The notes under the pieces are model-generated. The model had not been told where the DNA came from and ran no database searches. It saw only the letters and a program-made list of their open reading frames with translations. The translations under genes and the position numbers were made by a program. Shown piece after piece: positions 1 to 5,629 of a stretch of 5,631 nt of DNA (positions within the stretch are counted from its first letter, which is position 1; each line of letters starts with the position of its first letter). Origin of the DNA: Micrococcaceae bacterium UBA4005 (GTDB lineage Bacteria; Actinomycetota; Actinomycetes; Actinomycetales; Micrococcaceae); assembly GCA_002384315.1 (NCBI GenBank), contig DGBL01000037.1:9050-14680 (forward strand). The letters are read 5' to 3'.

Positions 1-131
1 AGCTCGGCACCCAGTGGCCCGTAGTCCCACGCGGACCGTGACCCTCCGTAGATCTCCCCTGCCTGGAAGACGAACCCCCGGCGCTTGGCCAGGGAAATGA
101 TCGGATCGAGGGCTGACTTTGGTGCTGCCAT
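1..131 (-). CDS. glyS: Glycyl-tRNA synthetase, N-terminal fragment (cut by window edge)
   Basis: This gene encodes the class II glycyl-tRNA synthetase, which charges tRNA-Gly with glycine in the cytoplasm using ATP. Only the first 43 codons are present and the rest lies beyond position 1. The translation reads [20 protein letters not shown] followed by [20 protein letters not shown]. This is the conserved N-terminus of the single-chain (alpha2, GlyQS-like) enzyme: the LAKRRGFVF segment, then EIYGG, then WDYGPLG, which forms part of the class II motif 1 region. The ATG at 131-129 is chosen because a GGAGA Shine-Dalgarno sequence (146-141) lies 9 nt upstream and because homologues start just before the LAKRRGF segment. 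The single-chain form, rather than separate GlyQ and GlyS subunits, fits an actinobacterium. The upstream gap of 120 bp is large enough for its own promoter, though I cannot identify one. Family identity is certain from the motif; nothing can be said of the missing part. Confidence 0.93.
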   Translation of the reverse strand, partial: MAAPKSALDPIISLAKRRGFVFQAGEIYGGSRSAWDYGPLGAE

Positions 132-251
132 GGAATGGGTTCTCCGGCTTCTGCAGGCCGCTGGGTGCGGTCCGCGCTGGGGTGGTCGCAGGGGCCCGTG
201 CCATCATGGACGGCTGAGGCTCCCCGCCTGAAAGTGGTGTACTCCGCTAGC
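132..251. other. Intergenic region between the DUF606 transporter and glyS
   Basis: This is 120 bp of G+C-rich DNA between two genes on the same (minus) strand. Apart from the glyS ribosome binding site I see no convincing -35/-10 pair. There is no hairpin followed by a T-run, and no T-box leader (no specifier or antiterminator elements, and the space is too short). Whether glyS is transcribed from here or by read-through from the transporter cannot be decided by eye. Confidence 0.4.
141..146 (-). promoter_or_regulatory. Ribosome binding site of glyS
   Basis: Read on the minus strand this is CGGAGA, a good match to the anti-SD complement. It ends 9 nt before the ATG at 131 and supports that start. 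It is one of the few clear Shine-Dalgarno sites in the window. Confidence 0.6.
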
Positions 252-1217
252 CTACCGTCCGGAACGGCGCTCCCCCCACGGGAGCGTCGTAAGCGCAATG
301 GCGAACAGGGTCAGGATGGTTCCGGCGACGGTTTCCGCACCGATCACATTGCCCGGCGTAGGGTGCAACGCGTCCAGCAGGAGCGACCCAATAAGTTGCC
401 CGCCGATCATCGACAGCCCGGTGAGCAGCACCCCAAGGTGCCGTACCAGCACGGACGCGAACCCGATGTATACGCAACCCAGTGGGCCGCCGAGGTAATA
501 CCACCACTCCGATGGCAGCGCCCCTGCCGACACGGCGACGGGCAACGTGGCAATCCACGCGACCAACAGGACAGCGGCTCCGGCCACGAAGTGGACCAGA
601 GTGGCCGTCACGGGCGTTCCATAGTGCACTGCTGCGGTGCCGTTCATCGCCTGTTGAAAGCTGAGCAGCACTCCGGCCGCTACTGGAAGCAGCACCGGAA
701 GCAGCCAGGAGGCTGACCCAGCCGTTCCACCCAGACGCGGGGATACTGCCCAGACGACGGCGAGAACCGTCAGGGCTGCGCCGATCACCCGTCCCGCAGT
801 GACCGGTCTCTTCCCGGCAGGCCCGAGACCGGCACGGTCCACCGCAATCCCGCTGAGCGACTGGCCCGCCACGGCGGCGACGGTGAAGAGGGCTACCCCG
901 AGCACACCGATGGTGGCCGACTGGGAATAGACGAAGAACGCGCCGAATGCACCGGCACCCACATAGTACCGAGGGAAGGAGCGCGCACGCAGCGCTGGCA
1001 TCACGCGGCGGATTCCCGCCCGCCCTACCGGAAGGACGGTGGAGATCGCGATCATCAGGACCAGCCCGGTGCTGAAACTCACTAGCGCGGCGGCGATCCC
1101 ATCACCGAGCCGGACTCCCAGGGCGCCGTTGATCCGGCCTTGCAGGGGGATCGCCACTCCCGCGAGGATCGCAAGCGGAATTCCGGCCAGCGGGGAGAGG
1201 GTGGAAAGCTGCGGCAC
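252..1217 (-). CDS. DMT-superfamily membrane transporter, YdcZ/DUF606 family, tandem-duplicated form
   Basis: This is a predicted 321-residue inner-membrane protein with about ten hydrophobic segments. It consists of two copies of the DUF606 (YdcZ) unit. The first half has the signature PLQGRINGALG (24-34) and later GQSLSGIAVD (118-127). The second half repeats the pattern as FQQAMNG (187-193) and GQLIGSLLLD (273-282). This internal symmetry is typical of drug/metabolite transporter superfamily members in which the ancestral five-helix unit has been duplicated and fused. Many bacteria carry the unit as a single-repeat protein of about 150 residues. The substrate is unknown for most of the family. 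The start is GTG at 1217-1215. No Shine-Dalgarno sequence precedes it, but TAGTCT (1229-1224) ends 6 nt before the GTG, where a -10 box would sit for a leaderless mRNA. There is no in-frame alternative before the first helix. It is divergent from the S4 gene and 120 bp upstream of glyS. Confidence 0.85.
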   Translation of the reverse strand: MPQLSTLSPLAGIPLAILAGVAIPLQGRINGALGVRLGDGIAAALVSFSTGLVLMIAISTVLPVGRAGIRRVMPALRARSFPRYYVGAGAFGAFFVYSQSATIGVLGVALFTVAAVAGQSLSGIAVDRAGLGPAGKRPVTAGRVIGAALTVLAVVWAVSPRLGGTAGSASWLLPVLLPVAAGVLLSFQQAMNGTAAVHYGTPVTATLVHFVAGAAVLLVAWIATLPVAVSAGALPSEWWYYLGGPLGCVYIGFASVLVRHLGVLLTGLSMIGGQLIGSLLLDALHPTPGNVIGAETVAGTILTLFAIALTTLPWGERRSGR

Positions 1218-1260
1218 TGACTTAGACTACCTGCAGGCCGCAGTCGGGCATGATGGATGT
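1218..1260. promoter_or_regulatory. Divergent promoter region with a two-way -10-like core
   Basis: These 43 bp separate the divergent DUF606 transporter and S4 genes and must carry or border both promoters. TTAGACTA (1222-1229) reads as TAGACT on the plus strand (1223-1228) and TAGTCT on the minus strand (1229-1224). Both match the TAnnnT core of a sigma70 -10 box. On the minus strand transcription would begin about at the GTG start codon (leaderless). On the plus strand it would give a leader of roughly 26 nt. No good -35 box is visible at 17 bp on either side, so this remains a candidate. Confidence 0.4.
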
Positions 1261-1500
1261 ATGAGCAACCGCATCCCGCCCGCCGACCCGGTGAACCTTT
1301 CCCTCCGCGATGACATGATCCGGCTGGGACAGTGCCTTAAACTCGCATCCCTGGTGGAGGACGGCGCAGAGGCCAAGGCGCTGATTGACCATGGGCTGGT
1401 GCGGGTTAACGGGGACATCGAAGAACGCCGCGGGCGCCAGCTCCATCCCGGGGACACGATCGAGGTCAACGGCCAGACGGTCACACTGGTGCGGGGCTAG
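1261..1500 (+). CDS. Small stand-alone S4-domain RNA-binding protein (YbcJ-like)
   Basis: This 79-residue cytoplasmic protein consists of little more than one S4 RNA-binding fold. After a polar N-terminal stretch the S4 core runs from about residue 19 to 66. It contains RLGQCLKLASLV, then GAEAKALIDHGLVRVNGD (36-52), then the basic strand EERRGRQL and PGDTIEVNG. The pattern of a helix-turn-helix, the 'G-V-VNG' turn and a final 'GD-I' strand is the S4 hallmark. The order and spacing closely match E. coli YbcJ, a 70-residue S4 protein proposed to bind structured RNA. A precise function is not established. The ATG at 1261 is chosen because the S4 core begins soon after it. The frame stays open further upstream, but that stretch overlaps the divergent transporter gene and shows no family similarity. 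No clear Shine-Dalgarno site is seen. The stop TAG shares CTAG with the convergent esterase gene. Confidence 0.87.
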   Translation: MSNRIPPADPVNLSLRDDMIRLGQCLKLASLVEDGAEAKALIDHGLVRVNGDIEERRGRQLHPGDTIEVNGQTVTLVRG

Positions 1501-2195
1501 CGCCCGCTGGCGGTATCGAGCACAGTCCGGTTGAGGAATTCCCGCACATGGGCGAGTTCCTGCACGCTGATGCTGTGCCACATGTTCGTATACAGCACTT
1601 TCGTCAGGCGGGTGTGGTTATTGAGCCAAGCATGCGTGAACTCAATCATGTCCGCAGTGATGACGTCGTCGTCCTGGTCCCGGCCCCAGAAGAACGGCAC
1701 CCTGGCGCTAGCAAGCTCGTCATCCCGAAAGAAGTCATGGTCTTCGGCGTCGACGGCGTAGCCGGAAAGTCCTACGACGCAGGTGATGTCCGCGGGCCGG
1801 TGCCGCAGGAGCGTACTGGCAACGGCCATGCCCATGGAGAAGCCCAGCAGGCTCACGCTGGAGTGGTTGGCACGGATACTGTCCAGCCAGTCCGAGACGG
1901 GCCCGACGGCGTCCACCACCTTGCCGACGTCGTACCCTTCCTCGCGCCGGAGCGGGAACCAGGCAAAACCCGGGCCGGCGGCGTGCGGGGCGCGGACCGA
2001 GGCGACAGTAAACTCCGGAGGCAGGTTATCGGTTAGTCCCATCAGGTCCGCTTCGTTGGCCATGTAGCCGTGGAAGAGCACCAGCAGGGGTGTTCCCGCG
2101 CGTTCCTGTTCCGGTCGTGACCAGAGGACGACGGGCTCCCAACCGCCACTAGGCTGGTTTGACGGGTTTGGCCGGGGTGTCGCGGATTCGTTCAT
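1497..2195 (-). CDS. Alpha/beta-hydrolase, phospholipase/carboxylesterase type
   Basis: This is a soluble serine hydrolase of about 232 residues, close to the usual 210-240 of the phospholipase/carboxylesterase (Abhydrolase_2) family. Counted from the ATG, the landmarks are as follows. LFHGYMANEADL (40-51) is the oxyanion-hole HG motif. GFAWFPL (77-83) matches the family's 'G-AWF' segment. LGFSMGM (117-123) is the nucleophile elbow with Ser120. GRDQDDDVI (171-179) carries the likely acid, Asp175. MWHSIS (205-210) carries the catalytic His207. The triad appears complete and no signal peptide is visible. It probably hydrolyses a small carboxylic ester, but the substrate cannot be told. Start choice: ATG at 2195 is preferred over an in-frame GTG at 2201. 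Neither has a clear Shine-Dalgarno site, and a weak CAGAAT lies 6 nt before the ATG, so it could be leaderless. It follows the asparaginase gene by 32 bp on the same strand and may be the last gene of that operon. Confidence 0.85.
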   Translation of the reverse strand: MNESATPRPNPSNQPSGGWEPVVLWSRPEQERAGTPLLVLFHGYMANEADLMGLTDNLPPEFTVASVRAPHAAGPGFAWFPLRREEGYDVGKVVDAVGPVSDWLDSIRANHSSVSLLGFSMGMAVASTLLRHRPADITCVVGLSGYAVDAEDHDFFRDDELASARVPFFWGRDQDDDVITADMIEFTHAWLNNHTRLTKVLYTNMWHSISVQELAHVREFLNRTVLDTASGR

Positions 2196-2227
2196 GGGCA
2201 CATTCTGGCATGCCGCCGGAGCCTCTG

Positions 2228-3229
2228 CTAACCGGCCGGAGCCGCCCCGTACCCGTGCAGTCGGAAGAGAGCTGGAAGTTCGGCATGACTGCGGCCAGCG
2301 CTCAAGGCGACGGCTAGCAGCAGGCGGGATTTCAGCCCGTCAAGGATCCCGGCACCGATGGCGCCGTCGGCCAGCAAGCCTATTTCACCGCCGTCGAACT
2401 GGTAGGTGGAGTGCAGGGTCGTGCCGGCTCCGGTGCGCGAGGCCAGCACCACCGGAAGCCGTTCCATCAGGCGAACGAACGGTTCAACCACCACATCAGG
2501 TACGTGCCCTCCACCGAATCCCTCGATCACCACGGCCTCGTATCCGAGCCCGGGCAGCAGTTCGAAGAGTCGCCCGTCCTCCCCGAGCGCGATTTTCAGC
2601 AGCGCCACTGCGGCGATCCGATCACCCTCGACCCGCAAGGCGGGCCTGCGCGGCGGAGGGGAAGCGATAATGACGTTCCCCTCCGCCATCCAGCCGATCG
2701 GACCGACGACTGGCGAGCTGAACGCGGCGGGGGATGAGGTGTGTGCCTTGCGCACGAACCTCGCCGCATGGATTTCGTCGTTCATGACCACCAGCACGCC
2801 GCAGTTTCGCGCGGTCGGCGCCGCCGCGGTCTGGACCGCTGCAAGGAGGTTTGCGGGGCCGTCGGTGCCAGGCAGGGATGGATTGCGCATCGCGCCCGCA
2901 ATGACAATAGGCTCCGGCCGATCCCACAGCAGATCCAGAAAATACGAGGTCTCCTCAATGGAGTCCGTGCCTTGGGTGATCACCACACCCTGCGCGCCGT
3001 CCTCGACCCGCCGCAGGCACTCGCGGTGCAACGCCAGCAGGTCCGCGAACCCAAAGCTGGCCGAGGGCAGTTGGCTGAACTGGTGCGGGACGACATGCGC
3101 ATACCGCGCCAAATCCGGTACGGAGGCAAGGATATCTTCCGCGCGCAGCACCGGGAGCGCTCCAGTTCCCGCCCCCGTGGGGACGCTGGCGATGGTTCCG
3201 CCAGTGGCCAGATAGTCGATTCGCCGCAC
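2228..3229 (-). CDS. L-asparaginase-fold amidohydrolase
   Basis: This is a 333-residue cytoplasmic hydrolase of the bacterial asparaginase/glutaminase family, which releases ammonia from L-asparagine or a related amide through an N-terminal threonine nucleophile. Visible residues are: nucleophile motif ATGGTIAS (8-15) with Thr12; a PSAS segment with Ser56/Ser58; QGTDSIEET (86-94) with Thr88 and Asp89; and RKAHTSSPAAF (160-170) with Lys161. These align almost one to one with Thr12, Ser58, Thr89, Asp90 and Lys162 of E. coli AnsB. The C-terminal domain shows EGFGGGHVP (236-244) and SRTGAGTTLHSTY (264-276). The flexible loop after Thr12 has no tyrosine where AnsB has Tyr25. No signal peptide is seen. 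The GTG at 3229 is chosen because AAAGGAAG lies 5 nt upstream and places ATGGTIA at the usual distance. An in-frame ATG at 3268 would add 13 residues without a good ribosome site. The gene follows the isochorismatase gene by 62 bp, in the same operon. The true substrate could be another amide. Confidence 0.88.
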   Translation of the reverse strand: MRRIDYLATGGTIASVPTGAGTGALPVLRAEDILASVPDLARYAHVVPHQFSQLPSASFGFADLLALHRECLRRVEDGAQGVVITQGTDSIEETSYFLDLLWDRPEPIVIAGAMRNPSLPGTDGPANLLAAVQTAAAPTARNCGVLVVMNDEIHAARFVRKAHTSSPAAFSSPVVGPIGWMAEGNVIIASPPPRRPALRVEGDRIAAVALLKIALGEDGRLFELLPGLGYEAVVIEGFGGGHVPDVVVEPFVRLMERLPVVLASRTGAGTTLHSTYQFDGGEIGLLADGAIGAGILDGLKSRLLLAVALSAGRSHAELPALFRLHGYGAAPAG

Positions 3230-3234
3230 AGTAG

Positions 3235-3242
3235 CTTCCTTT
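3235..3242 (-). promoter_or_regulatory. Ribosome binding site that fixes the asparaginase start
   Basis: On the minus strand the sequence is AAAGGAAG, the strongest Shine-Dalgarno-like site in the window. It ends 5 nt before the GTG at 3229. It lies inside the reading frame if the upstream ATG at 3268 is used, so it argues for the GTG as the true start. Confidence 0.65.
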
Positions 3243-3291
3243 CGACGGGATGATGGATTCTCACTCATCTCAACAACCGTATGCTTTGCGG

Positions 3292-3927
3292 TCAGCGAGC
3301 GCTGGTCGACGCGAGATATTCCAGAACCTCGTTGACGGAGACCACGTCCGCGTACTTGGCGTTGATGTCGAACAGGTTCGCCTCGTGTGGTTCCTTCGCC
3401 CGGTCGCCGACACATTCGCGCGGAACCAGGGTGGGAAATCCGAGCTGCAGCAAATCGACTGCCGTGGCCCTGATGCAGCCGCTGGTCGTCGCCCCGCACA
3501 GAATGACGGTATCCACCCCCTGGCTAAGGAGGATTGCCGCGAGGTTGGTGCCGAAGAACGCCGAAGCGCCCTTTTTCAGGACGACACTCTCCCCCGGTTG
3601 CGGATCAAGCCGCCGGTCCACCTCGACCGCACGGCTCCCGATCCGCTGATCGGCCAGCCCTGGTGCCTTCTGGAGCCAGATCCCCGCGTCAAGCAGGTTG
3701 GCTTCGAATCCAATGGTCGTGAAGATGACTGGATATCCACGCTCGCGAGCCGCATCAGCAACCGTCCTGGTAGCTGCCACTTCCGGCCCAAGATCCGAGC
3801 CAATGGTGCTCTGCGGATCGGTGAAGCCGTAGATGAAATCCACCACGAGCACGGCCGGGCGCTTACCGCGCGTAAGGGTGTGACCGAATTGGGACCGTTC
3901 GTAGATCTCGCGTGTTTCCTCGTTCAC
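3292..3927 (-). CDS. Isochorismatase-fold cysteine amidohydrolase (N-carbamoylsarcosine/maleamate amidase type)
   Basis: This 211-residue cytoplasmic hydrolase belongs to the isochorismatase-like superfamily, in the branch that contains N-carbamoylsarcosine amidohydrolase and maleamate amidohydrolase (NicF). The expected catalytic triad is visible: Asp30 in VLVVDFIYGF, Lys118 in VVLKKGASAFFGT (Lys119 is adjacent), and the nucleophile Cys151 in GATTSGCIRAT. The conserved tail ECVGDRAKEPHEANLFDINA (171-190), followed by KYADVVSV, is typical of this branch. It is not typical of true isochorismatases or of nicotinamidase PncA. Such enzymes release ammonia, or carbamate that decays to CO2 and ammonia, through a thioester. 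The start is GTG at 3927. AAGGCGG (3941-3935) lies 7 nt upstream. It sits between the MHS transporter (84 bp upstream) and the asparaginase gene, which suggests the three act on one imported compound. Substrate candidates are maleamate, N-carbamoyl amino acids or similar small amides. Family placement is firm; the substrate is open. Confidence 0.88.
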   Translation of the reverse strand: MNEETREIYERSQFGHTLTRGKRPAVLVVDFIYGFTDPQSTIGSDLGPEVAATRTVADAARERGYPVIFTTIGFEANLLDAGIWLQKAPGLADQRIGSRAVEVDRRLDPQPGESVVLKKGASAFFGTNLAAILLSQGVDTVILCGATTSGCIRATAVDLLQLGFPTLVPRECVGDRAKEPHEANLFDINAKYADVVSVNEVLEYLASTSAR

Positions 3928-3971
3928 CGCAGCGCCGCCTTACCTGGGCTAAATGTTTTCTGACCGGGCGG

Positions 3972-4003
3972 AACCGCAGAACCGCGGAACCGCGGAACCG
4001 CCC
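3972..4003. repeat. Tandem 8-bp repeat, about 3.5 copies
   Basis: The plus strand reads AACCGCAG, AACCGCGG, AACCGCGG, AACCGCCC (units at 3972, 3980, 3988 and 3996). The two central units are identical. The outer ones differ by one and two bases. CCGCGG is itself a palindrome. The array fills about a third of the 84-bp gap between the transporter and amidohydrolase genes. It would be transcribed as CGCGGTT repeats in the operon mRNA. It may be a slippage-prone microsatellite; a role in RNA processing or translation is only a possibility. Confidence 0.75.
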
Positions 4004-4011
4004 CGCCAATG

Positions 4012-5355
4012 TCAGGATACCTGTGCTGAATCGTGCGCGACGGAACCACGATCGCTGTCAGCACGGTTCAGGGTTTCTTTCGCCAGATACACCGGAATTA
4101 TGGTGATCAGGGCCAGCCCGATCATGTACAGGGCAACCCCCCAGTATGCCCCGCCTGCCCAGATCACCAGGCCGGAGGCAATAAGGGGAGCCAGCCCGCC
4201 CACCACAGCACTGGGCAGCTGGTAGGCCAGCGAAATTCCGCTGTAGCGCAACCGTGGGGGGAAGAGCTCACAAATGAAAGCCGCCTGGGTGGCGTATTGG
4301 CTGTCGTGGCTGATGTTCAGGCCCAGGATGATGCCCAGCGCGATGATGAAGCTCGAACCGGATCCCAGCATGATGAAGAGCGGGAAGGCGAAGAGTGCCA
4401 TGAATACAGCTCCCCCCAGGATTACCGGGCGCCGTCCGACGCGGTCGGAGAGAGCGCCGTAGGCGGGGATTGTCAGTAGTCCCACCGCGGAGCCAATGAT
4501 GACCCCGCGGAATATAACGTCCTTGTCCAGGCCGAGTTCGCCGGTTCCGTAGGAGATGGTGAAGACGGTGAGAATGTAGAAGAGACCATTGTTCGCTACC
4601 CGGGTTGCCGCTGCGATCAGCAGGTTTCGGGGGTGGGAGCGCACGACGTCGACCAGCGGCAGTTTCGCTTCGGTTCCGGAGGCCTTGACTTGCGCAAATT
4701 CGGGAGTTTCGACAATTTTCAGGCGGATGAACAGACCGACCGCTACGAGTATCAGGCTCAGCAGGAATGGCAGTCTCCAACCCCAGGCAAGGAACTCCTC
4801 GTCAGACATGGCACCGGTGACAATGGCGAGGGTCACCGTGGAGAGCAGCAGCCCGGCCGGGACACCGATCTGCGGGAGGCTGCTGAAGAACCCTCGGCGT
4901 CCGGCGGGTGAATACTCCATGGTCATCAGCGTCGCGCCGCCCCACTCGCCGCCGACGGCGAGTCCCTGGATAAAGCGCAGCGTCACCAGTGCGATGGGAG
5001 CAAATATTCCGGCGGTCTCGTAGGTGGGCAATACTCCGAACAGGAATGTTGCCACGCCCATGAGCATGAGTGTGATGACCAGCATCGACTTCCTGCCCAA
5101 CCGGTCACCATAATGGCCGAAGATTGCCCCTCCCAGCGGTCGGGCCAGGAATCCAATCGCAAAGGTTGCGAACGCCAGCAGGGTTCCGACTGCGGGGTCG
5201 AAGTCGGGGAAGAATATCTTATTGAACACCAGTGCGGCCATTGTCCCGTAAATGATGTAGTCGTACCACTCAATGACCGAGCCGATCAGGCTTGCGACGA
5301 CGACCCGCCTCAGCGGGATCTCCTCGGGTGCCACAGCTGCGTCGATGGCGTTCAT
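4012..5355 (-). CDS. MFS transporter, metabolite:H+ symporter (MHS) family
   Basis: This is a 447-residue cytoplasmic-membrane protein with about 12 hydrophobic helices, the normal size for the MHS group (ProP, KgtP, ShiA, CitH relatives). These import organic acids, osmolytes or aromatic acids with protons. MHS marks are: IEWYDYIIYG (28-37) in helix 1; the MFS loop motif GHYGDRLGRKSML (80-92); RFIQGLAVGGEWGGA (127-141) in helix 4; WRLPFLLS (193-200) before helix 6; and ETPEF (216-220). The second copy of the loop motif is GALSDRVGRRPV (300-311). The start is ATG at 5355 with GAG six nt upstream. A sigma70-like promoter lies about 60 bp before the start. It is the first gene of the apparent operon with two amidohydrolases, so the cargo is probably the amide or acid those enzymes process. 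The cargo cannot be read from the sequence. No frameshift or missing segment is seen. Confidence 0.9.
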   Translation of the reverse strand: MNAIDAAVAPEEIPLRRVVVASLIGSVIEWYDYIIYGTMAALVFNKIFFPDFDPAVGTLLAFATFAIGFLARPLGGAIFGHYGDRLGRKSMLVITLMLMGVATFLFGVLPTYETAGIFAPIALVTLRFIQGLAVGGEWGGATLMTMEYSPAGRRGFFSSLPQIGVPAGLLLSTVTLAIVTGAMSDEEFLAWGWRLPFLLSLILVAVGLFIRLKIVETPEFAQVKASGTEAKLPLVDVVRSHPRNLLIAAATRVANNGLFYILTVFTISYGTGELGLDKDVIFRGVIIGSAVGLLTIPAYGALSDRVGRRPVILGGAVFMALFAFPLFIMLGSGSSFIIALGIILGLNISHDSQYATQAAFICELFPPRLRYSGISLAYQLPSAVVGGLAPLIASGLVIWAGGAYWGVALYMIGLALITIIPVYLAKETLNRADSDRGSVAHDSAQVS

Positions 5356-5415
5356 GAATTTCTCGATTCTGTGCGAAGGATCATTGCTACTAGTCCACTT
5401 CGTGAGTTCTTACCT

Positions 5416-5444
5416 ATAGTGTGGGCTTGATCACGTCTTGTCAA
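5416..5444 (-). promoter_or_regulatory. Sigma70-type promoter of the transporter-amidohydrolase operon
   Basis: On the minus strand a perfect -35 box TTGACA (5444-5439) is followed by exactly 17 bp and then CACTAT (5421-5416) as the -10. TATAGG two to three bases further on is an alternative -10 with a long spacer. Transcription should start near 5409, giving a leader of about 54 nt before the ATG at 5355. The spacer contains the palindrome TGATCA (5428-5433). TTGA (5427-5430) and TCAA (5441-5444) form a weak dyad that could be an operator, but this is not proven. Confidence 0.6.
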
Positions 5445-5460
5445 CACATTTCGGCACGTC

Positions 5461-5497
5461 GGACCGCCCTCTGGAAAAACGGTCCAAGGATTTTCCA
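5461..5497. repeat. Two interleaved inverted repeats upstream of the operon promoter
   Basis: GGACCG (5461-5466) pairs with CGGTCC (5480-5485), and TGGAAAA (5472-5478) pairs with TTTTCCA (5491-5497). The second repeat begins inside the loop of the first, so the two hairpins could form a pseudoknot or exclude each other. A direct repeat TCCAAG (5483-5488 and 5494-5499) is also present. The cluster lies between the end of the partial upstream frame (5525) and the TTGACA box (5444). It could be an imperfect terminator for that upstream gene or a binding region for a regulator of the operon. There is no T-run right after either stem. Confidence 0.5.
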
Positions 5498-5524
5498 AGA
5501 CTCCGATGGTTCAGTGGCCAGAGA

Positions 5525-5629
5525 TCACCGCACCATGGCCAGACGCTCCGCACCTGCCCCATCTCCCCAGCTGTCGGGAGTATCGGCAGGGAAACCGATG
5601 GGGAAATCCGTGATGAATCCCAGCCACCC
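5525..5629 (-). CDS. Possible C-terminal end of an unidentified upstream gene (cut by window edge)
   Basis: On the minus strand one frame is open from the right window edge to a TGA at 5527-5525, giving 34 residues. It begins GWLGFITDFPIGFPADTPDS and ends GAERLAMVR. Most of its codons end in G or C, as in the neighbouring genes, whereas the other minus-strand frames do not show this bias. An open antisense frame with the same codon boundaries (from ATG 5534 on the plus strand) has poorer third positions and looks like its shadow. I do not recognise the protein. It could be an upstream member of the same catabolic cluster, but the promoter at 5444 separates them. The evidence is composition only. 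Confidence 0.4.
   Translation of the reverse strand, partial: GWLGFITDFPIGFPADTPDSWGDGAGAERLAMVR

Noticed and set aside
151..160. CTGCAGGCCG occurring here and again at 1231-1240
   Set aside because: It is a single 10-bp match between two G+C-rich intergenic regions with no flanking similarity. It is probably chance rather than a shared regulatory or insertion site.
132..251. T-box riboswitch upstream of glyS
   Set aside because: The gap is only 120 bp, has no recognisable T-box consensus or terminator hairpin, and offers no room for the full leader.
135..716. 193-codon open frame on the plus strand
   Set aside because: It lies antisense to the DUF606 transporter and the glyS leader. Its translation is Arg/Gln/His-rich, with no family pattern. 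It is a typical shadow frame in high-GC DNA.
2406..3215. 269-codon open frame on the plus strand
   Set aside because: It is fully antisense to the asparaginase gene, which has all catalytic motifs. The frame has low-complexity Ser/Thr/Arg/Pro composition and no recognisable domain.
3230..3499. Upstream extension of the asparaginase frame to 3499
   Set aside because: The added residues overlap the isochorismatase gene on the same strand and look non-coding (Arg/Gly-rich). The strong ribosome site at 3242-3235 points to the GTG at 3229.
3250..3963. 237-codon open frame on the plus strand
   Set aside because: It is antisense to the isochorismatase-fold gene, which shows a complete Asp-Lys-Cys triad. 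The antisense product resembles no family.
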